Below, in pieces: positions 1 through 14,440 of a DNA stretch of 64,000 bases. Under the pieces are notes generated by a model that did not search any database, had not been told where the DNA came from, and saw only the letters and a program-made list of their open reading frames with translations. The position numbers were made by a program, and so were the translations under genes. This DNA is from Nectonema munidae (taxonomy: Eukaryota; Nematomorpha; Nectonematoida; Nectonematidae). The stretch spans positions 682,001 to 746,000 of the forward strand of contig JAUIRK010001052.1 in NCBI GenBank assembly GCA_030549495.1, in the 5' to 3' direction. Positions within the stretch are counted from its first letter, which is position 1, and every line of letters begins with the position of its first letter.

Positions 1-3000
1 ACCATGGAGCACTCAAACACAGGGAGGACTTAAACACAGGCTGGCACAAACAGTGAACACTTAAACACACACACAAGCACAAACAGGCAGCACTTAAATA
101 GATTCATTCACAAAAAGAGAGCACTTTAAAACAGGCAAGAACCAACAGGGGCCACTCAAACACAGGAACGCACAAACAAGGAGGATTCAAACTCATGCAG
201 GCACAAACAAGAGGCACTTAAACACAAGCAGGCATAAATATGGGGCACTCAAACACAGGGAGCACTTAAACAATAGGCAGACACAAAAAGGGAGGACTCA
301 ATCACAAGCAGGCTCAAACAGGGAGCACTAAAACAGATTCAGGCATAAAAAGGGAGCACTTTAACACAGGCAAGCACCAACAGAGGGCACTCAGACACAG
401 GGAGGCACAAACAGGAAGCACTCAAGCACATACATACAAAAACAGGGAGCACTAATAAACGAGGATTACTCAAGCGCATACAGGCAAAAACAGGGATCAC
501 TCAAACAGAGACAGGCACAAAAAGGGAGCACTTAAACAGAGACAGGCACCAAAAGGGAGCACTTAAACAGAGACAGGCACCAAAAGGGAGCACTTAAACA
601 GAGACAGGCACCAAAAGGGAGCACTTAAACAGAGACAGGCACAAAAAGGGACCACTTAAACACAGACAGGCACAAAAAGGGAGCACTTAAACAGAGACAG
701 GCACAAAAAATGAGCACTTTAACACAGGCAAGCAATAACAGAAGGCATTCAAACACAGGAAGGCAAAAACAGGAGGCACTATAACACAGAAAGACACAAC
801 ACTCCACACAGGCAGGTTCAACCAGGGAGCACACAAACACAGGGAGGACTTAAACACAGGCTGGCACAAACAGTGAACACTTAAACACACACACAAGCAC
901 AAACAGGCAGCACTTAAATAGATTCATTCACAAAAAGAAAGCATTTTAACACAGGCAAGCACCAACAGGGGCCACTCAAACACAGGAACGCACAAACAAA
1001 GAGGACTGAAACACGGGCAGGAACAAATAGGAGGCACTCAAACACAGGCAGGCACAAATAATGGGGCACTCAATCACAAGCAGACACAAACAGGGAGTAC
1101 ATAAACAACATGCAGGCACAAACAGGGAGCACTTAAACAACATTAAGGCACAAACAGGGAACATTCATACAACAGGATCATTTAAACACTCAAATACAAG
1201 CAGACCCAAACATGGGACACTCAAACTCAGGCAGGTAAAAACATAGAGCACTCAAACACAAACAGGGAGCACTTAAAAACATGCAGGCACAAACAGGAAG
1301 CACTTAAACAGATTCAGGCATTTAAAGGGAGCACTTTAACACATGCAAGCACCAATAGAGGGCATTCAGACACAGGAAGCAATAAAGCATATACAATATA
1401 CATGCAAAAACAGGGAGCACTCAAACACTGTCAGGAACAAACGACTAGCACTCAAGGCCATACAGGCAAAAACAGGGAGCACTCAAACACAGGCAGGAAC
1501 AAACAACGAGAACTCAATCAACAGAAAGCACTCAAAAACATTCACAAACAAGTAGCACTTAAACTTAGTTAGGACTTAAACAATAGGCATACAGAAACAG
1601 GGAGCACTTAAACATATGCAGGTTCAAACAGGAGAACCCAACACAGACAGGCACAAACAGGGAGCATTTAAATAGAGCCAGGCACAAAAAGGGAGCACTT
1701 TAACACAGGCAAGCACTTACAGGGGGCATTAAACACAGGAAGGCACAAACAAGTAAAAACAGGAGGCACTCAAGCATATGGCACTATAACACAGGCAGAC
1801 ACAAACAAGGAGTACTCAAACACAGGCAGGTTCAAACAGGGAGGACTTAAACACAGGGAACACTTACACACGCAATCACAAACAGGGAGTACTTAAACAG
1901 ATTCAGTCACAAAAAGGGACCACTTTAACACAGGCAAGCAGAAACAAAGGAACAAGCAACTATCACTCAATCAACAGGGAGCACCCAAACACAGTCAGGC
2001 ACAAACAAGTAGCACTCAAACACAGGCAGGCACAAACAAGGAACAATTAGACACGCAAGCACAAACATGGAGCACTTAAACAGAGACACGCACACAAAAA
2101 GGAGCACTTTAACACAGGCAAGCACCAACAGGGGTAACTCAAACACAGGAACGCACAAACAATGAGGACTCAAACACAGGCAGGCACAAATATGGGGCAT
2201 TCAAACACAGGCCGTCACAACAAGGAGCACTTAAACAACAGGCGGAACACACATGGGCTACTATATCACAGGCAGACACAAACATGGGGCACTCAAACAC
2301 AGGCAGACGCAAACAGGGAGGACTTAAACACAGGCAGGCACACACAAGGAACACTTAAACACATGCAAGCACAAACAGGGAGCACTTAAACAAATTAAGG
2401 CACAAAAAGAGAGCGCTTTAACAGAGGCAAGCACCAACAGGGGGCATACAAACACATGAAGCACTCAAAAAAGCAGGCAAAAATATGAGGCACTAAAACA
2501 GAGGCAGGCACAAACATGGGGCACTATAACACAGGCAGACACAAATAAGGAATACTCAAACACCGGCAGGTTCAACAGAGAGCACTCAAACACAAACAGG
2601 CTCAAACAGGGAGGACTTAAACACCGGAAGGCTCAAACAGGGGACACTTAAACACATGCAAGCACAAACAGGGAACACTTAAACAGATTCAGGCACAAAA
2701 TAGGAGCACTTTAAGACAGGCAAGCACCAACAGGGGCCACTCAAACACAGGAATGCACAAACAAGGAGGACTCAAAGATGAGCAGGCACAAACAGAAGGC
2801 ACTCAAACACAGACAGGCATAAATATGGGGAACTCAAGCACAGGCAGACACAAACAGTGAGCACTTAAACAACAAGCAGGCAATAACAGGACGCACTCAA
2901 ACAGAGGCAGGCACTATAACACAGCCAGACACAAACAAGGAGCACTTAAACACAGGCAGGCTCAAAAAGGCAGCACTCGAACACAGGCAGGCTCAAATAG

Positions 3001-6000
3001 GGAGCACTTAAACCCAGGCAGGCTCAAACAGTGAGACTTAAACACAGGGAGCACTTAAACAGAGAATGGCACAAAAAAGGAGCACTTTTACACAAGCAAG
3101 TTCCAACAGGGGGCATTCAAACCCAGGAAGGCAAAAACAGGAAGAACTATAACACAGGCAGACGCAAACAAGGAGCACTCAAACACAGGCAGTCACAAAC
3201 AGGGAGGACTTAAACACAAACAGGGAGGACTTAAACACAGGCAGGCACAAACAGGGAACACGTAAGCACAAACAGGGAGCACTTAAACAGATTCAGACAC
3301 CAAAAGTTAGCACTTTAAAACAGGCAAACACCAACAGGGGCCACTCAAAGACAGGGACCCACAAACAAGGAGGACTCAAACTCAGGCAGGCACAAACAGG
3401 GAGCACTTAAACAACAGGCATACACAAAAAGGGAGCACTTAAACACAAGCAGGCTCAAATAGGGATCACTAAAACAGATTCAGGCATAAAAGGGAGCACT
3501 TTAACACAGGCAAGCACCAACAGAGGGCACTCAGACACAGGGAGGCACAAACAGGAAGCACTCAAGCACATACAGGCAAAAACAGGGAGCACTAACAAAC
3601 GACGATTACTCAAACGTGATACAGGCAAAAACAAGGAGCACTCAAACAGAGACAGACACAAAAAGGGAGCACTTAAACAGAGACAGGCACAAAAAGGGAG
3701 CACTTAAATAGCGGCAGCCACAAAAAGGGAGCACTTTAACACAGACAAGCAATAACAGAAGGCATTCAAACACAGGAAGGCAAAATGTAGTAGTCACTCA
3801 AACATGGGGCACTATAACGCAGGAAGACACAAACACAGCACTCAACACAGGCATGTTCAACCATGGAGCACTCAAACACAGGGAGGACTTAAACACAGGC
3901 TGGCACAAACAGTGAACACTTAAACACACACACAAGCACAAACAGGCAGCACTTAAATAGATTCATTCACAAAAAGAGAGCATTTTAACACAGGCAAGCA
4001 CCAACAGGGGCCACTCAAACACAGGAACGCACAAACAAGGAGGACTGAAACACGGGCAGGCACAAATAGGAGGCACTCAAACACAGGCAGGCACAAATAT
4101 GGGGCACTCAATCACAAGCAGACACAAACAGGGAGTACATAAACAACATGCAGGCACAAACAGGGAGCACTTAAACAACATTAAGGCACAAACAGGGAAC
4201 ATTCATACAACAGGATCATTTAAACACTCAAATACAAGCAGACCCAAACATGGGACACTCAAACTCAGGCAGGTAAAAACATAGAGCACTCTAACACAAA
4301 CAGGAAGCACTTAAAAAACATGCAGGCACAAACAGGAAGCACTTAAACAGATTCAGGCATTTAAATGGAGCACTTTAACAAATGCAAGCACCAATAGAGG
4401 GCATTCAGACACAGGAAGCACTAAAGCATATACAATATACATGCAAAAACAGGGAGCACTTAAACACTGTCAGGAACAAACGACTAGCACTCAAGGCCAT
4501 ACAGGCAAAAACAGGGAGCACTCAAACACAGGCAGGAACAAACAACGAGAACTCAATCAACAGAAAGCACTCAAAAACATTCACAAACAAGTAGCACTTA
4601 AAGTCAAGTAGGACTTAAACAATAGGCAAACAGAAACAGGGAGCACTTAAACATATGCAGGTTCAAACAGGAGAACCCAACACAGGCAGGCACAAACAGG
4701 GAGCATTTAAATAGAGCCAGGCACAAAAAGGGAGCACTTTAACACAGGCAAGCACCAACAGGGGGCATTAAACATAGGAAGGCATAAACAAGTAAAAACA
4801 GGAGGCACTCAAGCATGGGGCATTATAACACAGGCAGACACAAACAAGGAGTACTCAAACACAGGCAGGTTCAAACAGGAAGGACTTAAACACAAGGAAC
4901 ACTTACACACGCAATCACAAACAGGGAGCACTTAAACAGATTCAGTCACAAAAAGGGAGCACTTTAACACAGGCAAGCCGAAACAAAGGAACAAGCAACT
5001 ATCACTTAATCAAAATAGAGCACCCAAACACAGTCAGGCACAAACAAGTAGCACTCAAACACAGGCAGGCACAAACAAGGAACAATTAGACATGTAAGCA
5101 CAAACATGGAGCATTTAAACAGAGACACGCACAAAAAAGGAGCACTTTAACACAGGAACGCACAAACAAGGAGGACTCAAACACCGGCAGGCACAAATAT
5201 GGGGCATTCAAACACAGGCAAACACAACAAGGAGCACTTAAACAACAGGCGGAACACACATGGGGCACTATAACACAGGCAGACACAAACATGGGGCACT
5301 CAAACACAGGCAGGCGCAAACAGGGAGGACTTAAACACAGGCAGGCACACACAAGGAACACTTAAACACATGCAAGCACAAACAGGGAGCACTTAAACAA
5401 ATTAAGGCACAAAAAGAGAGCGCTTTAACACAGGCAAGCACCAACAGGGGGCATACAAACACATGAAGCACTCAAAAAAGCAGGCAAAAATATGAGGCCC
5501 TAAAACAGAGGCAGGCACAAACATGGGGCACTATAACACAGGCAGACACAAATAAGGAATACTCAAACACCGGCAGGTTCAACAGGGAGCACTCAAACAC
5601 AGACAGGCTCAAACAGGGAGGACTTAAACACCGGAAGGCTCAAACAGGGGACACTTAAACACATGCAAGCACAAACAGGGAACACTTAAACAGATTCAGG
5701 CACAAAATGGGAGCACTTTAAGACAGGCAAGCACCAACAGGAGCCACTCAAACACAGGAATGCATAAACAAGGAGGACTCAAACACTGACAGGCATAAAT
5801 ATGGGGAACTCAAGCACAAGCAGACACAAACAGTGAGAACTTAAACAACAAGCAGGCAATAACAGGACGCACTCAAAAGAGGCAGGCACTATAACACAAA
5901 CAAGGAGCACTTAAACACATGCAGGCTCAAATAGGGAGCACTCAAACCCAGGCAGGCTCAAACAGGGAGACTTAAACACAGGGAGCTCTTAAACAGAGAA

Positions 6001-9000
6001 TAGCACAAAAAGGGAGCAGTTTTACACAGGCAAGTACCATCAGGGGGCATTCAAAAACAGGAGGCACTATAACACAGGCAGACGCAAACAAGGAGCACTC
6101 AAACACAGGCAGTCACAAACAGGGAGGACTTAAACACAGGCAGGCACAAACAGGGAACACGTAAGCACAAACAGAGAGCATTTAAACAGATTCAGACACA
6201 AAAAGGGAGCACTTTAAAACAGGCAAGAACCAACAGGGGCCACTCAAACACAGGAACGCACAAACAAGGAGGATTCAAACTCATGCAGGCACAAACAAGA
6301 GGCACTTAAAAATAAGCAGGCATAAATATGGGGCTCTCAAACACAGGGAGCACTTAAACAACAGGCAGCCACAAAAAGGGAGGACTCAATCACAAGCAGG
6401 CTCAAACAGGGAGCACTAAAACAGATTCAGGCATAAAAAGGGAGCACTTTAACACAGGCAAGCACCAACAGAGGGCACTCAGACACAGGGAGGCACAAAC
6501 AGGAAGCACTCAAGCACATACATACAAAAACAGGGGGCACTAACAAACGAGGATTACTCAAGCGCATACAGGCAAAAACAGGGATCACTCAAACAGAGAC
6601 AGGCACAAAAAGGAAACACTTAAACAGAGACAGGCACCAAAAGGGAGCACTTAAATAGAGAGAGGCACAAAAAGGGACCACTTAAACAGAGACAGGCACA
6701 AAAAGGGAGCACTTAAACAGAGACAGGCACAAAAAATAAGCACTTTAACACAGGCAAGCAATAACAGAAGGCATTCAAACACAGGAAGGCAAAAACAGGA
6801 GGCACTTAAACATGGGGCACTATAACACAGGAAGACACAAACACAGCACTCAACACAGGCAGGTTCAACCAGGGAGCACACAAACACAGGGAAGACTTAA
6901 ACACAGGCTGGCACAACAGTGAACACTTAAACACACACAAGCACAAAGAGGCAGCACTTAAATAGATTCATTCACAAAAAGAGAGCATTTTAACACAGTC
7001 AAGCACCAACAGGGGCCACTCAAACACAGAAACGCACAAACAAAGAGGACTGAAACACGGGCAGGCACAAATAGGAGGCACTCAAACACAGGCAGGCACA
7101 AATAATGGGGCACTCAATCACAAGCAGACACAAACAGGGAGTACATAAACAACATGCAGTCACAAACAGGGAGCACTTAAACAACATTAAGGCACAAACA
7201 GGGAACATTCATACAACAGGATCATTTAAACACTCAAATACAAGCAGACCCAAACATGGGACACGCAAACTCAAGCAGGTAAAAACATAGAGCACTCAAA
7301 AACAAACAGGGAGCACTTAAAAAACATGCAGGCACAAACAGAGAGCACATAAACAGATTCAGGCATTTAAAGGGAGCACTTTAACACATGCAAGCACCAA
7401 TAGAGGGCATTCAGACACAGGAAGCACTCAAGCATATACAATATACATGCAAAAACAGGGAGCACTCAAACACTGTTAGGAACAAACGACAAGCACTCAA
7501 GGCCATACAGGCAAAAACAGGGAGCACTCAAACACAGGCAGGAACAAACAACGAGAACTCAATCAACAGAAAGCACTCAAAAACATTCACAAACAAGTAG
7601 CACTTAAAGTCAGGTAGGACTTAAACAATAGGCAAACAGAAACAGGGAGCACTTAAACATATGCAGGTTCAAACAGGAGAACCCAACACAGGCAGGCACA
7701 ATCAGGGAGCATTTAAATAGAGCCAGGCACAAAAAGGGAGCACTTTAACACAGGCAAGCACCAACAGGGGGCATTAAACACAGGAAGGCATAAACAAGTA
7801 AAAACAGGAGGCACTCAAGCATGGGGCATTATAACACAGGCAGACACAAACAAGGAGTACTCAAACACAGGCAGGTTCAAACAGGAAGGACTTAAACACA
7901 GGGAACACTTACACACGCAATCACAAACAGGGAGCACTTAAACAGATTCAGTCACAAAAAGGGAGCACTTTAACACAGGCAAGCCGAAACAAAGGAACAA
8001 GCAACTATCACTTAATCAAAATAGAGGCACAAACAAGTAGCACTCAAACACAGGCAGGCACAAACAAAGAACAATTAGACATGTAAGCACAAACATGGAG
8101 CATTTAAACAGAGACACGCACAAAAAAGGAGCACTTTAACACAGGAACGCACAAACAAGGAGGACTCAAACACCGGCAGGCACAAATATGGGGCATTCAA
8201 ACACAGGCAAACACAACAAGGAGCACTTAAACAACAGGCGGAACACACATGGGGCACTATAACACAGGCAGACACAAACATGGGGCACTCAAACACAGGC
8301 CGGCGCAAACAGGGAGGACTTAAACACAGGCAGGCACACACAAGGAACACTTAAACACATGCAAGCACAAACAGGGAGCACTTAAACAAATTAAGGCACA
8401 AAAAGAGAGCGCTTTAACACAGGCAAGCACCAACAGGGGGCATACAAACACATGAAGCACTCAAAAAAGCAGGCAAAAATATGAGGCCCTAAAACAGAGG
8501 CAGGCACAAACATGGGGCACTATAACACAGGCAGACACAAATAAGGAATACTCAAACACCGGCAGGTTCAACAGGGAGCACTCAAACACAGACAGGCTCA
8601 AACAGGGAGGACTTAAACACTGGAAGGCTCAAACAGGGGACACTTAAACACATGCAAGCACAAACAGGGAACACTTAAACAGATTCAGGCACAAAAAGGG
8701 AGCACTTTAAGACAGGCAAGCACCAACAGGAGCCACTCAAACACAGGAATGCATAAACAAGGAGGACTCAAACACTGACAGGCATAAATATGGGGAACTC
8801 AAGCACAAGCAGTCACAAACAGTGAGAACTTAAACAACAAGCAGGCAATAACAGGACGCACTCAAAAGAGGCAGGCACTATAACACAAACAAGGAGCACT
8901 TAAACACATGCAGGCTCAAATAGGGAGCACTCAAACCCAGGCAGGCTCAAACAGGGAGACTTAAACACAGGGAGCTCTTAAACAGAGAATAGCACAAAAA

Positions 9001-12000
9001 GGGAGCAGTTTTACACAGGCAAGTACCATCAGGGGGCATTCAAAAACAGGAGGCACTATAACACAGGCAGACGCAAACAAGGAGCACTCAAACACAGGCA
9101 GTCACAAACAGGGAGGACTTAAACACAGGCAGGAACAAACAGGGAACACGTAAGCACAAACAGAGAGCATTTAAACAGATTCAGACACAAAAAGGGAGCA
9201 CTTTAAAACAGGCAAGAACCAACAGGGGCCACTCAAACACAGGAACGCACAAACAAGCAGGATTCAAACTCATGCAGGCACAAACAAGAGGCACTTAAAA
9301 ATAAGCAGGCATAAATATGGGGCACTCAAACACAGGGAGCACTTAAACAACAGGCAGACACAAAAAGGGAGGACTCAATCACAAGCAGGCTCAAACAGGG
9401 AGCACTAAAACAGATTCAGGCATAAAAAGGGAGCACTTTAACACAGGCAAGCACCAACAGAGGGCACTCAGACACAGGGAGGCACAAACAGGAAGCACTC
9501 AAGCACATACATACAAAAACAGGGGGCACTAACAAACGAGGATTACTCAAGCGCATACAGGCAAAAACAGGGATCACTCAAACAGAGACAGGCACAAAAA
9601 GGAAGCACTTAAACAGAGACAGGCACCAAAAGGGAGCACTTAAATAGAGAGAGGCACAAAAAGGGACCACTTAAACAGAGACAGGCACAAAAAGGGACCA
9701 CTTTAACACAGTCAAGCAGAAACAAAGGAACAAGCAACTATCACTCAATCAACAGGGAGCACCCAAACACAGTCAGGCACAAACAAGTAGCACTCAAACA
9801 CAGGCAGACACAAACAAGGAACAATTAGACACGCAAGCACAAACATGGAACACTTAAACAGAGACACGCACAATAAAGGAGCACTTTAACACAGGCAAGC
9901 ACCAACAGGGGTAACTCAAACACAGGAACGCACAAACAATGAGGACTCAAACACAGGCAGGCACAAATATGGGGCATTCAAACACAGGCAGTCACAACAA
10001 GGAGCACGTAAACAACAGGCGGAACACACATGGGCCACTATAACACAGGCAGACACAAACATGGGGCACTCAAACACAGGCAGGCGCAAACAGGGAGGAC
10101 TTAAACACAGGCAGGCACACACAAGGAACACTTAAACACATGCAAGCACAAACAGGGAGCACTTAAACAAATTAAGGCACAAAAAGAGAGCGCTTTAACA
10201 CAGGCAAGCACCAACAGGGGGCATACAAACACATGAAGCACTCAAAAAAGCAGGCAAAAATATGAGGCACTAAAACAGAGGCAGGCCCAAAATGGGGCAC
10301 TATAACACAGGCAGACACAAATAAGGAATACTCAAACACCGGCAGGTTCAACAGGGAGCACTCAAACACAAACAGGCTCAAACAGGGAGGACTTAAACAC
10401 CGGAAGGCTCAAACAGGGGACACTTAAACACATGCAAGCACAAACAGGGAACACTTAAACAGATTCAGGCACAAAAAGGGAGCATTTTAAGACAGGCAAG
10501 CACCAACAGGGGGCATTCAAACACAGCAAGGCACAAACAGGTAAAAACAGGAGGCACTCAAAGATAGGGTACTATAACACAGGCAGACACAAACAAGGAG
10601 CACTCAAACACAGGCAGGTTCATACAGGAAGGACTTAAACACAGGGAACACTTACACACGCAAGCACAAACAGGGAGCACTTAAACAGATTCAGTCACAA
10701 AAAGGGAGAACTTTAACACAGGCAAGCAGCAACAAAGGAACAAGCAACTATCACTCAATCAACAGGGAGCACCCAAACACAGTCAGGCACAAACAAGTAG
10801 CACTCAAAACAGGCAGGCACAAACAAGGAAAAATTAGACACGCAAGCACAAACATTGAGCACTTAAACAGAGACACGCACAAAAAGGGAGCACTTTAACA
10901 CAGGCAAGCACCAACAGGGGTAACTCAAACACAGGAACGCACAAACAAGGAGGACTCAAATACAGGCAGGCACAAATATGGGGCATTCAAACACAGGCAG
11001 ACACAAAAAGGATCACTTAAACAGCAGGCAGGCAAAAACAGAAGGCACTCAAACAGAGGTAGGCACAAACATGAGGTACAATAACACAGGCAGACTCAAA
11101 CAAGGAGCACTCAAGAACAGGTAGGCTCAAAAAGGGAGCACTCAAGCACAGGCAGGCAAAAACAAAGAGGACTTAAACACAGGCAGGCACAAACAGGGAA
11201 CACTTACACACGCAAGAACAAATAGGGAGCAGTTAAACAGATTTAGGCACAAAAAGGGAGCACTTTAACACAGATAACACCAACAGGGGCCACTCAAACA
11301 AAGTAACGCACAAACAAGGAAGACTCAAACACAGGCAAGCACAAAAAGGAGGCACTCAAACACAAGCAGACACAAACAGGGAGCACTTAAACAACAGTCA
11401 GGCAAAAACAGGAGACACTGAAACAGAGGCAGGCACAAACATGAGGCACTATAATACAGGCAGACACAAACAAGGTGCACTCAAACACAGGCAGGCTCAA
11501 AAAGGGACACTTAAACATAGGCAGGCATAAACAGGGAGGACTTAAACACAGGCTTGCACAAACAGAAAGCACTCAAACACAAGCACACTAAAACAGGAGG
11601 CACTCAAACAGAGGCAGGCACAAACATGGGGTACTATAACACAGACAGACAAACAAGGAGCACTCAAATACAGGCAGGCTCAAAAAGGGAGCACTCAAAC
11701 ACAGGCAGGCACAAACAGGGAGGACTTAAACACAGGCTGGCACAAACAGGGAACACTTAAACACATGCAAGCACAAGTAGCATTTAAACACAGGTTGGAG
11801 TTAAACAATAGGCAAGCAGAAACAGAAAGCACTTAAACAAAGGCAGGCACCAACAGGGGGCATTCAAACACAGGCAGGCTCAAACGGGAAGAACCCAACA
11901 CACGCACGCACAAACAGGGTGGACTTAAACACAGGCAGGCACAAACAGGGAGCACTTAAATAGAGACAGGCACAAAAAGGGAGCACTTTAACACAGACAA

Positions 12001-13206
12001 GAACCAACAGAGGGCATTCTAACACAGGAAGTCACAAACATGAGGCACTATAACACAGGCAGACACAAATAAGGAGCACTCAAACACAGGCAGATTCAAA
12101 CAGGAAGCACTCAAACAGGGAAGACTTAAACACAGGCAAGCACAAACAGGGAACACTTACACGCAAACACAAACAGAGAGCACTTAAACAGATTAAGGCA
12201 CAAAAAGGGAGAACTTTAACACAGGTAAGCACCAACAAGGGCCACTCAAACACAGGAACGCACAAACAAGGAGGAATCAAACACAGGCAGGCACAAAAAG
12301 GAGGCACTCAAACACAGGCAGGCGCAAATATGGGGCACTCAAACACAAGAAGACACAAACAAGGAGCACTCAAACAACAGGCAGGCAGAAATAGGAGACA
12401 CTCAATCAGAGGCAGGCACAAACATGAGGCACTATAACACAGGCAAACACAAACAAGATGCACTCAAACACAGGCAGGCTCAAAAAGGGACACTTAAACA
12501 TAGGCAGGCACAAACAGGGAGGACTTAAACACAAGCTTGCACAAACAGAAACCACTCAAATACAAGCACAGTAAAACAGGAGACACTCAAACAGAGGCAG
12601 GCACAAACATGGGGTACTATAACACAGACAGACAAACAAGGAGCACTCAAACGCAGGCAGGCACAAACAGGGAACACTTAAACACATGCAAGCACAAACA
12701 GGGAGTACTTAAACAGATTCAGGCACAAAAAGGGAGCACTTTAAGAAAGGCAAGCACTAACAGGGGCCACTCAAACACAGGAACGCATAAACAAGAAGTA
12801 CTCAAACACAGGCAGGCACATATAGGAGGCACTCAAACACTGGCAGGCACAAATATCGGGCCCTCAAACACAGGCAGACACAAACAGGGAGCACGTAAAC
12901 AACATGCAGGCAAAAAAAAGACGCACTCAAACAGAGGTAGGCACAAACATGGGGTACTATAACACATGCAGACACAAACAAGGATCACTTAAACACAGGC
13001 ACGCTCAAACAGGGAGCACTCAAACACAGGCAGGCTCAATCAGAGAGAACCCAGCACACGCAAGCACAAAAAAGTTGGACTTAAATACAAACAGGGAGCA
13101 CTTAAACAGAGACAGGAACAAAAAGGGGGCACTTTAACACAGACAAGCACCAACAGGGGGCATTCAAATACAGGAAGGCACAAGCAGCAAAAATAGAATG
13201 CACTTA
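1..13206. repeat. 31-bp satellite array, block A (first part)
   Basis: The whole stretch is a degenerate tandem repeat of a 31-bp unit. Its first half reads GGGAGCACTTAAACA and its second half CAGGCAGGCACAAACA. The consensus plus strand has about 13 A, 8 C, 8 G and only 2 T per unit. Several unit variants recur in a fixed order, for example one with AAACAGATTCAGGCA, one with CACTTTAACACAGGCAAG and one with CATTCAAACACAGGAAGG. Half-units of 15-16 bp are often gained or lost. No conserved gene lies inside. Open frames of 60-140 codons occur on both strands but only follow the repeat, which is not a multiple of three. The array continues past the left edge of the window. Confidence 0.97.
1061..9700. 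repeat. Three tandem copies of a 3.0-kb higher-order repeat
   Basis: A recognisable stretch beginning ATGGGGCACTCAATCACAAG starts at 1061, 4099 and 7105, so the spacings are 3038 and 3006 bp. The sequence after each start is nearly the same over most of the period, with unit variants in the same order. This is a higher-order repeat of roughly 97 basic units. The third copy diverges near 9.7 kb, where it joins a differently ordered series. The same landmark returns near 17525 and at 20200, 23820 and 27346 in the second array. Confidence 0.85.
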
Positions 13207-13218
13207 GGGTTAGAGTCC

Positions 13219-13371
13219 GTGTCACTTTCTGTGTCACTTTCTGGCCTGAGGTCCTGGGGAACACGCCCAAATGTGTCACTTTCTGTCGTCCAGATCTGGA
13301 AGACAGAAAGTGACACCAGAAAGTGACACGAAGCCTTCCAGAAAGTGACACGAAAATTCAGAAAGTGACAC
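13219..13371. repeat. Subterminal cluster of GTGTCACTTTCTG repeats in both orientations
   Basis: Three direct copies of GTGTCACTTTCTG (starting 13219, 13231 and 13273) are followed by four copies of its reverse complement CAGAAAGTGACAC (near 13304, 13317, 13339 and 13359). The two sets can fold into a long hairpin. Further copies of the core AAGTGACAC or GTCACTTT lie at about 13990, 14145, 15318 and 15640, the last within 45 bp of the right end. Subterminal motif clusters like this commonly serve as transposase-binding sites, which is inference here. Confidence 0.85.
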
Positions 13372-13884
13372 GGGCCAATTTTCCAAGGTCCCTACCTTGG
13401 GTAAAAATTTTTTTTTCTATTTTTTCCTAAGGGGGGTACCTTAGGTCAAATTTTTAAAAATTTTTTTTTCTATTTCTATTCGGGATATATACCCAAGGGG
13501 TGTACCTTGGGATTATATCCCGGGATTTTTTATTATTTTTTTTTTAATTTTTTTTAGAAATTTTTAAAAAAAGATTTTTATGATCCCGTTTATATTTTTC
13601 TTTAACATTCGGGTGTCTGGGGTAGTTTTTTATACTGAGTTCAGCCCTGCTTACAGTTTTTTTATATCATGTATAGGTCCCGAGATTTTCGGTCCAAAAA
13701 TGGCCAAAATTTTTTTGTGAAGGACCGTAATCAATATAATAAGTGAATATGATAGGGATAACTGTTATTAAGAACTATGTCAAGTTTCATAATGATTGGA
13801 GTTATAGTTTAAAAGTTGCTTTTGGTCCTACAGGAAATTTGACCAGAAAGAGACATCAAAATTTTCTAAGTTAATTTTTATTTT

Positions 13885-14440
13885 AGAATTTTATTTGATA
13901 GTTGTTTCTGAATCAGTTTTATGCGTAGATTCCGAATCTGCAATCAGAATTTGAATATCTCTTTTAAATAAAAAGTTAGAACGATATGTCAAAAAGTGAC
14001 ACCAATTTTCCAAGGGGGGGGTATTGGAGAATTTTTTCGAAATTTTTTTTATAGTTGTTTCTAAGAGGGATTTATGCGTAGATTCCGAATCTGCAATCAG
14101 AATTTGAATATCTCTTTTAAATAAAAAGTTAGAACGATATGTCAAAAAGTGACACCAATTTTCCAAGGGGGGGGTATTGGAGAATTTTTTCGAAATTTTT
14201 TTATAGTTGTTTCTGACTCAGTTTTATGCGTAGATTCCGAATCTGCAATCAGAATTTGAATATCTCTTTTAAATAAAAAGTTAGGACGAAATATCACTAA
14301 CGGACCTTTTTTTCCCAAGGGGGGGGTATTGGAGAATTTTTTCGAAAATTTTTTTATAACTGTTTCTAAGAGGGATTTATGTGTAGATTCCGAATCTGCA
14401 ATCAGAATTTGAATATCTCTTCCAATTAAAAAGTTAGGAA
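13885..14440. repeat. 153-bp tandem repeat, about 3.6 copies, with older decayed copies downstream
   Basis: A block containing GATTCCGAATCTGCAATCAG and then AATTTGAATATCTCTT recurs with about 153-bp spacing at roughly 13927, 14080, 14234 and 14387. Each copy includes a run of G (CCAAGGGGGGG) and a TATTGGAGAATTTTTTCG stretch. More diverged copies of the GATTCC..AATCT core are visible near 14640, 14770 and 14895, so the family extends over about 1 kb. Because 153 is a multiple of three, the minus strand shows repeated peptides with RDIQILIADSESTHK. I do not regard these as a gene. Confidence 0.8.

Noticed and set aside
13040-13351. A 103-codon minus-strand frame across the left border of the inserted element
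   Set aside because: It spans satellite and element, so it cannot be an old gene. Its length reflects the low stop density of both.
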